From contig CAYOVG010000102.1 of assembly GCA_964407285.1 (NCBI GenBank), positions 1-19,267 of the forward strand: a stretch of 19,267 bases of DNA, read 5' to 3'. This DNA is from CAYOVG01 sp964407285. GTDB taxonomy: Bacteria; Desulfobacterota; Syntrophobacteria; Syntrophobacterales; Syntrophobacteraceae. The notes under the pieces were generated by a model, which searched no databases, was not told the DNA's origin, and saw only the letters and a program-made list of their open reading frames with translations. The translations under genes and the position numbers were made by a program. Shown here one piece after another: positions 1 to 6,995 of this stretch (positions are counted from its first letter, which is position 1; each line of letters begins with the position of its first letter).

Positions 1-84
1 ATACGCCCTGGTCAGGCGTTGGAGGCGGAGGCCGTACTCCTCGGCGCTGACGGTTTTGGTGGCGACACCCGTTTTTTGAACCAT
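1..84 (-). CDS. N-terminal 28 codons of an unidentified protein (partial, runs off the window)
   Basis: Reading leftwards from an ATG at 84-82 the frame is open to the window edge and begins MVQKTGVATKTVSAEEYGLR. A GAAGGA ribosome-binding sequence lies about 8 nt upstream, which supports this start. The residues are charged and soluble-looking, with no signal peptide or membrane segment. Too little is visible to name a family, and the rest of the gene lies outside the window. Confidence 0.5.
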   Translation of the reverse strand, partial: MVQKTGVATKTVSAEEYGLRLQRLTRAY

Positions 85-520
85 TACACTTTTTCCTTCG
101 CTTATCTATTCCGGCAGCCATTGCCGTTGCAGCCGACGCCGAAATCCGCGTCGCAAACCGGCGTCGTTGCCGGGTGCGGATCTCAATTCCGGGATCGGAC
201 AGGTGGCACGTTAGTTTCTTCGGGTATTTCAATAGGTAAGCAAAAACCGCGCCTTCTTTGCGAGTAGGTATAAATAATGGATATAGAACGGAAATTATCG
301 TCTTGGAAATGAACCCGTGAAGGACTGGATGGGTGTGTATTATTTTTACTTTTTTCGATGGTATTTACTGTTCAGGAAAGGTAATTCAGCATTATCAATT
401 ATTTGCATTGTACTACAGACCGTGGCGCCGAGACGACATCTTTAACACCCCTTTCTCTGATTTCGAGACAGTTATTGTCAGATGGGAAAAGCCGGAGACT
501 GTATTCCTCTCCGATCCAAG
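85..520. other. Gene-less stretch of about 435 bases
   Basis: I see no convincing gene here. The left part, next to the start at 84, is GC-rich and has an 8-bp inverted repeat (CGACGCCG at 134-141, CGGCGTCG at 159-166). The part from about 250 to 470 is clearly more AT-rich. No riboswitch or RNA gene was recognised. The right end leads into the terminator of the next minus-strand gene. Confidence 0.4.
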
Positions 521-555
521 GAAAAACGCAAGGGGCTGGTTTTTCACAGCCCCTT
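521..555 (-). terminator. Rho-independent terminator of the 564-1313 gene
   Basis: A perfect 9-bp stem (AAGGGGCTG at 530-538 pairing with CAGCCCCTT at 547-555) encloses an 8-nt loop. Read on the minus strand it is followed by GCGTTTTTC. It lies 9 bases past the stop codon, where a terminator is expected. Confidence 0.85.
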
Positions 556-563
556 CTCACCTG

Positions 564-1313
564 CTAACGCTTTCCGGCCATCAATTCGTAGCGCTTGATC
601 CTGGCATCGGGTTCCACCATGGCGACAACGGAGTAGAATTTCTCACCCCGGATGCCGATCTTCCTGAGCGAGGCGGGCTCTATTTTGAGTTCCGATACCT
701 GGCAGTCTTTCCTGTGGAGCACCTTGCCCTCTTCATCGTAGAGGACAAGCTCGAAGCCGTATCTGACCAGGTTGCTCCGGCTGCTCAGGACGCTTTGCAC
801 GATCAGCAGGGGACTGCCGCCGGGTCCGCGCACCACCTGGTTGTATTCGCCCCGTTGCGTGAAGAGCGGCATGTAGGTGGTTTCCTTGGAGAGTTCTCTG
901 TGCTTCGCCGCGTCGGCGGGCTGGAGCAAACGCGCGCAGTCCTCGCTGCTTAGCTGCTCGCGGGTGGAATTCACCGGCAGGTTGGCGGCAATCAGTTCCC
1001 GCAATTGGGTTTCCTGGGGATTGGTGCTGACCCTCTGAGGAGTTCCGGTCATTACGTGCGGGTCGAACGCCCGCGTCTCCAGGACCTCCTTGATGGAAAC
1101 GACCTGTTCCTTGGGGATGCCGGCCCGTCCACCCGCCACGTTGAAGACGATCTGGCCGCTCTCCTCCCAGAAGTAAGGGGCTTCCACCGAGGTCCCGTCC
1201 GTCATGGTGATTCTTATGTTACCGGCCCGGGCGGAGAAAACGCCGATCCCGAGGGCAAAAACGATAATTAAGCCGAAAGAAAGAAGAATTTGCTTGACGG
1301 ATAAGGTCTTCAT
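564..1313 (-). CDS. Exported hypothetical protein with an N-terminal DGT-type beta domain
   Basis: This is a 249-residue protein of unknown function. The ATG at 1313 is preferred over a GTG six codons upstream because an AGAGGGA ribosome-binding sequence overlaps the longer version and is correctly spaced for the ATG. Residues 1-30 form a signal peptide (basic start, hydrophobic LLSFGLIIVFALGIGVF, then SARAG), so it should be secreted or periplasmic. Residues 31-75 carry ITMTDGTSVEAPYFWEES and a GIPKEQV segment, a short beta-rich pattern I associate with conserved hypothetical proteins of deltaproteobacteria. The remainder looks like a second beta-rich domain. It is monocistronic: terminator downstream, divergent kinase gene upstream. 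No catalytic motif is visible, so no function is proposed. Confidence 0.85.
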   Translation of the reverse strand: MKTLSVKQILLSFGLIIVFALGIGVFSARAGNIRITMTDGTSVEAPYFWEESGQIVFNVAGGRAGIPKEQVVSIKEVLETRAFDPHVMTGTPQRVSTNPQETQLRELIAANLPVNSTREQLSSEDCARLLQPADAAKHRELSKETTYMPLFTQRGEYNQVVRGPGGSPLLIVQSVLSSRSNLVRYGFELVLYDEEGKVLHRKDCQVSELKIEPASLRKIGIRGEKFYSVVAMVEPDARIKRYELMAGKR

Positions 1314-1682
1314 TTTGTAGTCCCTCTTCACTGGAGTCTAAAGTTCGGATAGCCTTGGAACGGCCGCCCCGATCGAGAGCCGTGGGCCGATCGGGGATCG
1401 ATTCCCCCGGACGCCGGAGATGGCCGGCATGCGGAGGAATCAAGCTATCCTACTAAAATTCCGGGCAATGGTCCATAGAGAACCTTGGGTCCGGGGACGT
1501 CTTTACGGGGATAAAAACGGATTTTCCGAACGGTCCCGAGCAGCGCGCCGTAGCACGGCCGGCTCTCTACATATCAAAAACCGGGAAAGCCTCGCAGTTC
1601 ACGTCCCGCGCCTTGTTGGCGCGCCGCCGATGCTTTATTCTGTGAGTGAGCATGTCTTTTAACAGTAAAGGGAGATTCGAGA
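1314..1682. other. Divergent intergenic region upstream of the kinase gene
   Basis: About 370 bases separate two divergent genes. A 9-bp inverted repeat (CCCCGATCG at 1367-1375, CGATCGGGG at 1388-1396) could form a hairpin. A weak sigma-70-like pair, TTGTTG at 1613-1618 and TATTCT at 1636-1641 with a 17-bp spacer, could drive the downstream kinase. A possible 80-codon frame at 1420-1662 has neither a ribosome-binding site nor protein-like composition and is not called. Confidence 0.35.
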
Positions 1683-2681
1683 ATGCACATCTTTATTTCG
1701 GGTTCACTGGCGTACGACCGGATAATGGATTTTCCCGGCTATTTTGCCGACCATATCCTTCCCAATAAGATCCATATCCTCAACGTGTGCTTCAATATCA
1801 ACGCGCTCGTGGAGAAGTTCGGGGGCACCGCGGGCAACATAGGCTACACGCTGGCCCTCCTCGGTGAAAGTCCATACCTGGTAGCCACCGCGGGAGACGA
1901 TTTCAACCGCTATGCCGAACACCTCGCCGCGCTCGGTCTATCGACGAAGTGGATCAAACCGGTCCACGGGGTCCTGACCGCCGGCGCTTACATAACGACC
2001 GACCTCGACGACAACCAGATCACGGCTTTCAATCCCGGCGCCATGGCCCACGAGGCGGACCTGCCGGTCCTGGATGACTATGCCGGCGACGCCGCCGTGT
2101 TCATCGGTCCGGGCAACAAGACCGATATGATGGGGCTCGCCGCAAGGGCTCGCAAAGCGGGCGCGCCTTTCTTCTTCGATCCCGGACAGAGTCTCAACAT
2201 CTGGAAAGGGAACGAGCTGCGGGAAGCCGTTGCGGGCGCCATGTGCTTTATTTCCAACGAATACGAACTTTCGCTTTTCCTCAAGATGACCGGATGGAAC
2301 ATGGATACCCTGTACAGCAACGTCAAGGTGGTGATCACCACGCAGGGTCCCGAAGGGGCGATTCTCGACATGCAGGGGAACAAGATCATGATCCCCGCCG
2401 CGCCGGTACGGGAAGTCTGCGATCCGACAGGGGCCGGAGACGCATTCCGGGCCGGTCTGTTGAAGGGATGGGCGGACGGCAGGGACATTGCCATATGCTG
2501 CCAGATGGGAAGCATAACCGCGGCCTGTGCGGTCGAGCACCACGGCACCCAGGAGCACCAGTTGGATTGGGAGAGCTTTACCCGGCGCTACGAGTCCTTC
2601 TACGGAAGTTCGGTGGACTTTCAGGGCTCCGGTCCGTTGTGCTTCAACAGTGCGAAGGGCGCGGGCGGCGCGAAGGCGTAG
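1683..2681 (+). CDS. PfkB-family carbohydrate/nucleoside kinase, probably adenosine kinase
   Basis: This is a 332-residue ribokinase (PfkB) family enzyme that should phosphorylate a sugar or nucleoside with ATP in the cytoplasm. The N-terminal family motif is FGGTAGN at 46-52. The C-terminal signature is DPTGAGDAF starting at residue 247; its Gly-Ala-Gly forms the anion hole and Asp253 is the catalytic base. The opening SGSLAYDRIMDFPGYF and the internal TTDLDDNQITAFNPGAM match the bacterial adenosine kinase subgroup rather than ribokinase or fructokinase. The length is normal for the family. An AAAGGGAG sequence precedes the ATG. It is transcribed alone, convergent with the DciA-like gene. 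PfkB substrates are hard to assign from sequence, so adenosine is likely, not proven. Confidence 0.9.
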   Translation: MHIFISGSLAYDRIMDFPGYFADHILPNKIHILNVCFNINALVEKFGGTAGNIGYTLALLGESPYLVATAGDDFNRYAEHLAALGLSTKWIKPVHGVLTAGAYITTDLDDNQITAFNPGAMAHEADLPVLDDYAGDAAVFIGPGNKTDMMGLAARARKAGAPFFFDPGQSLNIWKGNELREAVAGAMCFISNEYELSLFLKMTGWNMDTLYSNVKVVITTQGPEGAILDMQGNKIMIPAAPVREVCDPTGAGDAFRAGLLKGWADGRDIAICCQMGSITAACAVEHHGTQEHQLDWESFTRRYESFYGSSVDFQGSGPLCFNSAKGAGGAKA

Positions 2682-2733
2682 CGATCCGTGGAACGGAAAG
2701 CGCCGGGAACCGACGGGTGTGACGATCCTTTGT

Positions 2734-2797
2734 AAGGCCGCGGTCCGCGGGTCCGGCCGGATGGCGCAACGGGACCTCCGGTTGGACCCGCGGCCTT
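2734..2797. terminator. Hairpin between convergent genes, possible terminator
   Basis: AAGGCCGCG at 2734-2742 pairs perfectly with CGCGGCCTT at 2789-2797. Inner GC-rich segments (GGGTCC with GGACCC) can pair as an alternative. It sits between the kinase stop and the convergent DciA-like stop. No T-run follows on either strand, so it may be a weak terminator or only a transcript-end structure. Confidence 0.4.
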
Positions 2798-2834
2798 CAT
2801 CATGATTCGCTCCGGTTGTTTTGACCTGCGCGGC

Positions 2835-3341
2835 CTACTCCCCCGCCATTTCTTCCTCCTCGAGGGGCAGGCGGCCAAGGAGTCGTTTGCCGATCTTCCT
2901 CAGCTCGGGATCGGGGAGGGCGGCCAGGAGGTCCTTTTCTTCCTCGGTAAGCCCGCGGAGAGGGACTTTTCTTTTGCTTTTGCCGCGACGGCGCTTGGAA
3001 CCCATCTTCTCCAGCAGTTGATGGTTGGGATTGATGACCGGCATCGTTTCGGGCACTTCGCCTATCTTGAAGACGATCTTTTCCACTATGGGTTCGGGGC
3101 GCCCTCGGTTTATTTTGGCGATCAGGGCTTCCGCGTTCAACTCCAGGTGGTGTTTCCATATGGAATCGTGGACCACGACTTTGAGGACTTTCTTCTTGAG
3201 CGACATCGGTTGCGAGGAGCGGGCCGCGGATTCGCCCATCATCTCCTTCCAGTCCCCCAGGGGATTGGCCGAAAAGGCGGGGTGCTTCCGGAGCGCCTGC
3301 TGCACGAGATCGCCGACCACGGATTTGCCGCCTCTATCCAT
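2835..3341 (-). CDS. DUF721/DciA-family protein
   Basis: This is a 168-residue protein with a DUF721 domain at about residues 6-80 (SVVGDLVQQALRKHPAFS, then WKEMMGESAARSSQP, then LKVVVHDSIWKHHLELNA). In DciA this domain helps load the replicative DnaB helicase; other DUF721 proteins are uncharacterised. The second half is lysine/arginine-rich (KRRRGKSKRK near 117-124) and then acidic, suggesting nucleic-acid contact. I chose the ATG at 3341 because a strong GGAGGT lies 8 nt upstream. The frame extends upstream to a TTG at 3452, but that extension is not protein-like. It is convergent with the kinase gene and divergent from the HD gene. The family call is firm; the replication role is inferred. 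Confidence 0.85.
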   Translation of the reverse strand: MDRGGKSVVGDLVQQALRKHPAFSANPLGDWKEMMGESAARSSQPMSLKKKVLKVVVHDSIWKHHLELNAEALIAKINRGRPEPIVEKIVFKIGEVPETMPVINPNHQLLEKMGSKRRRGKSKRKVPLRGLTEEEKDLLAALPDPELRKIGKRLLGRLPLEEEEMAGE

Positions 3342-3527
3342 CGGAATGACCTCCGGAATACCTTGATATTTATACCTTCGAAACACCTCGACGGCTCGGG
3401 AGCGCATCTTCAACGCCCCCGATGCGGAAAGCGCCGGCGGTTGGAAACCCAAGCTTCCAACACGCTATGTAACTACTCAATATCAATAAGAACATCAAAT
3501 CCGCCCGCCGGCAATAGCCGGATGTGC

Positions 3528-3557
3528 TGTAATGTGATAAAATATATAAATATTACA
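3528..3557. promoter_or_regulatory. AT-rich dyad upstream of the HD-domain gene
   Basis: TGTAAT (3528-3533) and ATTACA (3552-3557) form an inverted repeat around an 18-bp AT-rich core, 33 bases before the HD-domain start. The core contains several TATAAT-like hexamers but no good -35 partner. It could be the promoter or operator of this divergent region, but could also be chance in an AT-rich spacer. Confidence 0.3.
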
Positions 3558-3590
3558 ATCTTTTTTCGTGGAAAGGAAAAATCGGCCTGC

Positions 3591-4253
3591 ATGAAGGATT
3601 CAAAAGAACCGAACGACGTCGCGGGAGAGGAAAGAAGCGCCCGCAAATCGCCATCCGCATCGTCCGCACCATCCGCCCGGAGCATTATAAATTTCTTCTT
3701 TGAACTGGGGATGCTGAAAAAGACTCCCCGGTCCGGATACCAGTTCCTCGGGTCCGGACGGGAGTCCGTTGCGGAGCATTCATTCCGCGTGGCGATGATC
3801 GGGTACACGATGGCCCGGATGGTCGAGCACCCCGACCCGCTCAGGATCGTCATGCTTTGCCTTTTCCACGATGTTCCCGAATCACGGACTGGAGACCTCA
3901 ATTACGTCAACAAGCAGTACGTGAAGCCGGACGAACGGGCCGCCATCGACGACCTGGCGGAGACCCTCCCGTTCGGGGAAGACTACAGGGAAATCATGGA
4001 GGAATACCGGGCGGGGGACAGCCTCGCTTCGAAGCTCGTCCACGATGCGGACCAGATCGACCTGATCCTGGAACTCAAGGAGCAGAGCGATCTCGGGAAC
4101 CGCTACGCCATGGACTGGATCTGCTTCGCCCTCCAGCGGCTCGGGACGGAAATCGGAAAGAAGCTGGCCGACGAAATCCTGCACACCGATTCCAAGGCAT
4201 GGTGGTTCGAAGGGCACGACCACTGGTGGCGCAAGAACCATGAAGAACCGTGA
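3591..4253 (+). CDS. HD-domain hydrolase, YfbR/HDDC2-like 5'-deoxynucleotidase family
   Basis: This is a 220-residue metal-dependent phosphohydrolase, probably acting on nucleoside monophosphates. The HD metal-binding set is complete: His63 (SVAEHSFRVA), His93-Asp94 (LFHDVPESRTGD) and an Asp near 152-154 (HDADQIDL). The HDVPE-x4-D form is typical of the YfbR and HDDC2 subgroup. Residues 1-30 are a polar, Ser/Ala-rich extension, and the C-terminus is Trp/His-rich (HDHWWRKNH). The frame is open upstream to 2802 but overlaps the DciA-like gene antisense, so the ATG at 3591 is used. Its AAAGGA lies somewhat far away (about 13 nt), so a slightly later start is possible. It is monocistronic. Confidence 0.85.
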   Translation: MKDSKEPNDVAGEERSARKSPSASSAPSARSIINFFFELGMLKKTPRSGYQFLGSGRESVAEHSFRVAMIGYTMARMVEHPDPLRIVMLCLFHDVPESRTGDLNYVNKQYVKPDERAAIDDLAETLPFGEDYREIMEEYRAGDSLASKLVHDADQIDLILELKEQSDLGNRYAMDWICFALQRLGTEIGKKLADEILHTDSKAWWFEGHDHWWRKNHEEP

Positions 4254-4375
4254 CGCGTCATGAATCGTGGAGCGTCGTGAAGGTCCATGCCGGGTGATTT
4301 CATGCCCTGCAATGCGGCGCGATGTCACGTCATGGGGAACAGGCGCCGGAAAAGGGCGCGAACAATCACCGGGAA

Positions 4376-4846
4376 TCACGAACGATGATTTTTCTTCTGC
4401 CTGTCGAACAGGGACACGACCTTGCCCTTTTCCTTCCGCGGCTCAGGGGTTTCGTCCGACCCGGACCCGGCTGAATCGTCGTTCGAGTCGCGCGCGGAAT
4501 CTTTCTCCGGCTTGCCTTCTTTGCTTTCAAGGGGAGCACCGAACCTGTCCCGCGGGGCGTCCAGGGATTTCCTGCCGGTGGTCTCCTCCTTCCGGGACGC
4601 GGATTCCTCCGCTTCCGGCGAAACCACCTTTTCGAGCCGCACGGGCCGCCCGCCCATCGTGAATTCGGTTCCGTTTATGTAGGCTTCGCGCAGTATCCAG
4701 GTAATCACCATAAGCGGGACCTGCAGCACCAGCATCTTCACCTGCCACCAGTCCGGTTTGGGGTCCGGGGAAATCTCTTCTATACGGGCGAAAAACGCAG
4801 GTTGCCTGTCCATGTAAATCAATACCAGGTCGCCTTCGACGTTCAT
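4376..4846 (-). CDS. Conserved hypothetical protein with a disordered tail
   Basis: This is a 156-residue protein of unknown function. Residues 1-70 look folded (EGDLVLIYMDRQPAFFARIE, then DWWQVKMLVLQVPLM, then INGTEFTMGGRPVRLEKV). From about residue 75 it becomes a charged Ser/Glu/Lys/Asp-rich low-complexity tail ending in KVVSLFDRQKKNHRS. The start is supported by AGAGGG about 8 nt upstream. No signal peptide or clear transmembrane helix is present. I recall similar short proteins in other deltaproteobacteria but cannot name a family. It is convergent with the HD-domain gene. Confidence 0.75.
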   Translation of the reverse strand: MNVEGDLVLIYMDRQPAFFARIEEISPDPKPDWWQVKMLVLQVPLMVITWILREAYINGTEFTMGGRPVRLEKVVSPEAEESASRKEETTGRKSLDAPRDRFGAPLESKEGKPEKDSARDSNDDSAGSGSDETPEPRKEKGKVVSLFDRQKKNHRS

Positions 4847-4885
4847 TATTTGTCCCTCTTTGTTTGTACCGCTTTACGCGGATCG

Positions 4886-4923
4886 GGCGCTTTCGAAGCG
4901 GGAAAGCGCCGTGTTTCATTATA
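4886..4923 (-). promoter_or_regulatory. Possible promoter plus 5' leader hairpin for the 4376-4846 gene
   Basis: On the minus strand a perfect TATAAT occupies 4923-4918, with no good -35 box. Just downstream of the predicted start is a perfect 9-bp hairpin (GGCGCTTTC at 4886-4894 with GAAAGCGCC at 4902-4910). A transcript from this promoter would begin with that hairpin, which could protect its 5' end. The promoter call rests on the -10 box alone. Confidence 0.35.
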
Positions 4924-4963
4924 CCGGCCCCGTCCGGCCGGAGTTGTGCTGACGGTAAGGTAA

Positions 4964-5200
4964 ATGGAGATCGAGGAATCGCTCGAGGATATGATAATCG
5001 AGGCGGTCGAAGCATTCAAGGGCGGCGGGCGGTATTGGCGTCACGAACGTTCGGCCTTGCAGACGGTTGCATATGAGAATAGCGCCTACCGAAATCGTTT
5101 TCAGCCGGTGTGTGGGCGCGCGAAGCTTGGTCCGGCTCAAGCGCTCGTCCGCTCTGAGCAAGTCGACCATGGTTCGAGACGACTTTCATCGGGGTTTTAA
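4964..5200 (+). CDS. Doubtful small reading frame, possibly a gene remnant
   Basis: The first 21 codons (MEIEESLEDMIIEAVEAFKG) look like a real acidic helical N-terminus, with GGTAAGG just upstream. The remaining 57 codons are compositionally unlike a protein and match no family. It may be the start of a decayed gene or chance. The surrounding 4847-5391 interval holds no other gene. Confidence 0.2.
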   Translation: MEIEESLEDMIIEAVEAFKGGGRYWRHERSALQTVAYENSAYRNRFQPVCGRAKLGPAQALVRSEQVDHGSRRLSSGF

Positions 5201-5259
5201 CTTGCGGGGCGCGCCGAAGACCAAGGAGATCAACCCTGCAGAGGAGTGGAGCATCGGAA

Positions 5260-5327
5260 GTCCCCGCGAAAGCGAAGGTGGTCCAGGAAATGTTGGAACG
5301 CCTGGATCTGCGCTTTCGCGGGGGCGA
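5260..5327. repeat. Extragenic palindromic repeat (REP-like)
   Basis: A 13-bp perfect inverted repeat (CCCCGCGAAAGCG at 5262-5274, CGCTTTCGCGGGG at 5311-5323) encloses a second 6-bp one (TCCAGG at 5282-5287, CCTGGA at 5301-5306). The CCCCGCGAAAGCG / CCTGGAT / CGCTTTCGCGGGG arrangement is that of the dispersed palindromes common between genes in many proteobacteria. It lies about 65 bases past the stop of the minus-strand peptidase gene. Confidence 0.7.
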
Positions 5328-5391
5328 CGATGCGAGGTTTGAGTCCGCAACGTTGGCGTCCGGGTACACCCGGCAAGGGCCGTTCCACACC

Positions 5392-6600
5392 CTACCTCGC
5401 CGCGGCCGAAACTTCCATCTCGTTGGACACGATGCTCTGGGGCATTTGTTCGAAGGGACGGTTGCAGAATTCCATCTTTATTCTATATCTGCCGGGGCGC
5501 AAATCGGGCGGGAGATCGACGTAGATGAAGCGGGACGCCTTTCTGTCCGGGATCATGATGCAACCGCCCGCAGCGGTTTCAGCGCCGGCGGCGGTCCCGT
5601 CGGCCGTCTTGACGGGCACGGTCTTCACCACGTGATGCCCCTCGGCGTCATACACCAGGGATGCGACGGGCTTGACGCCGAACCCGAAATCGCTCACCGA
5701 CGAGAGGGAAAGCCGGACCCTGCTTTCGGTTCGGCCCGCCGCCGGAGCCGTTGCGGCATGTGCTCCGGTTGCGCTTCCGGGCTTCATGCCGGCGGCTGTC
5801 ACGCTCCGGCCTTCGATTCCAGCCCCGCTTCCGGCTCCAATCTTGCTCACCGTCGCGACCCTGCTCACCGACCCGGCGCCGCTGCCCGCCGCCGTTCCCG
5901 CGCTCACCGAGTAGGAATCGAAGTCCGTGGAAAGGTACATGCGACGATTGAATTCGCTTTCACCCGTGCCGACGCCGGATGAGGCCGCTTCCCAGAACCT
6001 CGGCCGGGCGGCGTCCAGGTGAATGTTGGCCCCGCCGTAGTGGCCCGCCCCGCAGCAATTCTTGCTCCTCACCAGTTCCCACAGGTCCTTTCCGTTGACG
6101 CCCTCGATATTGAAATCCAGCGCCATGCCGTCGATATGCACGCTCGTCTTTGCGGCGTTGGCTCCGCCGTCCCTCAGCTTATTGTTGTATTCGGGGCTCC
6201 GGTAACCCGATTCCATGTTGATCATCTTGCCGGGGGCGACCTGGTCCGAAAAATAGTCGAGCATGAAGAGAAGCCGCGGCGAGATGTGTTCTCCCTTCTC
6301 CGCGGTCGGGAAGCCGAATACCTCGTCGATTCTGGTGAACGCTTCGTCATTGAAGGAGCCGTCGGGATTCAAGAGATTCACATCCGCCTCCACTCCGTTG
6401 CGGGCGCTCTTGATATGGATACGCCCATCCCCCATGAGAAAGAACCGGCCCGCGCCGCTCACGGCGCCGCTTTCGGTCCTTTCGGCCGCATCGGGAGCGG
6501 GAAGCGCAACAGCGAGAAGCCCCGCGCATGTCGCCAGGGCGATCAGGAAAAGCCGAATGAAACGAACGGGACGGACGAGACGAATAAAGCGGGTTGCCAT
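5392..6600 (-). CDS. Secreted M15-type (DUF882/YcbK-like) peptidase-domain protein with Gly/Ala/Ser linker
   Basis: This is a 402-residue exported protein predicted to cut peptide bonds in peptidoglycan. Residues 1-38 are a signal peptide with an arginine-rich start (a duplicated RFIRL) and hydrophobic LFLIALATCAGLLAVALP. Residues 80-205 form the zinc peptidase domain: SGYRSPEYN at 131-139, the S-x-H-x2-G-x-A-x-D motif at 153-162 (ligands His155, Asp162), and IHLD with His194 as the likely third ligand. Residues 225-290 are a low-complexity linker. The last 110 residues form a beta-rich domain of unknown role. The ATG at 6600 is chosen for AAGGAAGGTGG just upstream; the frame extends to 6951 without protein character. 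It is divergent from tupA. Confidence 0.85.
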   Translation of the reverse strand: MATRFIRLVRPVRFIRLFLIALATCAGLLAVALPAPDAAERTESGAVSGAGRFFLMGDGRIHIKSARNGVEADVNLLNPDGSFNDEAFTRIDEVFGFPTAEKGEHISPRLLFMLDYFSDQVAPGKMINMESGYRSPEYNNKLRDGGANAAKTSVHIDGMALDFNIEGVNGKDLWELVRSKNCCGAGHYGGANIHLDAARPRFWEAASSGVGTGESEFNRRMYLSTDFDSYSVSAGTAAGSGAGSVSRVATVSKIGAGSGAGIEGRSVTAAGMKPGSATGAHAATAPAAGRTESRVRLSLSSVSDFGFGVKPVASLVYDAEGHHVVKTVPVKTADGTAAGAETAAGGCIMIPDRKASRFIYVDLPPDLRPGRYRIKMEFCNRPFEQMPQSIVSNEMEVSAAAR

Positions 6601-6995
6601 TTCCACCTTCCTTAAACAGAGTTTGCGCATTACCGGTAAGTTCGCTGTTTGCGCGGGATTGACGTTCCGGGAGGCTTTCGTCCTTCCCCGTGTGCAACGA
6701 ACCCATGGCCGTTCGCCGGAAAACGAACCTCCACATGCCACGACACTCCAGATAGCACAGCCTTGCGAGGCCGTCAATGGAACCCGGAGCGGAGGGGGAC
6801 CGGAGGTTCTGCCCGCTGCCGGACTCTGCCCGGCGGCGCCCGCCGACGCCCGCCCTCGTATGCCGCTTGATTGACCTTGCACGGCGGCCGCGGTTGTGTT
6901 ATCTCCCTTTGTATCAGAATAGACATAACAGGAGTGTAGGCGTACAAACAAAATCCATGAGTCATGAATCGAAAAGGACGAAAAGGAGGTTCACC
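6601..6995. other. Divergent intergenic region upstream of tupA with a dyad
   Basis: This 395-base spacer separates the peptidase gene from tupA. Its right part contains TGTTAT at 6897-6902 and ATAACA at 6925-6930, inverted half-sites about 28 bp apart centre to centre and 66 bases before the tupA start. Oxyanion-responsive ModE-type regulators bind GTTAT/ATAAC-like dyads, so this is a candidate operator, not an established one. I could not identify a clean sigma-70 promoter. The 6800-6870 part is very GC-rich. Confidence 0.35.

Noticed and set aside
1420..1662. 80-codon plus-strand frame in the spacer before the kinase
   Set aside because: It has no ribosome-binding site, arginine/serine-rich random composition, and overlaps the likely promoter region.
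2802..3590. Upstream in-frame extension of the HD-domain gene
   Set aside because: It is antisense to the well-supported DciA-like gene, has no ribosome-binding site and is not protein-like; the start at 3591 is used.
4253..4375. CGTGA/CGTCATG-like repeated words in the spacer after the HD gene
   Set aside because: The copies are too short and irregular to define a repeat unit; the nearby GCGCC/GGCGC hairpin is only 5 bp.
5125..5185. tRNA-like text on the minus strand (GCTC...GAGC D-arm-like hairpin; GGTTCGAGAC on the plus strand)
   Set aside because: No consistent acceptor stem, anticodon loop or T-arm could be assembled on either strand.
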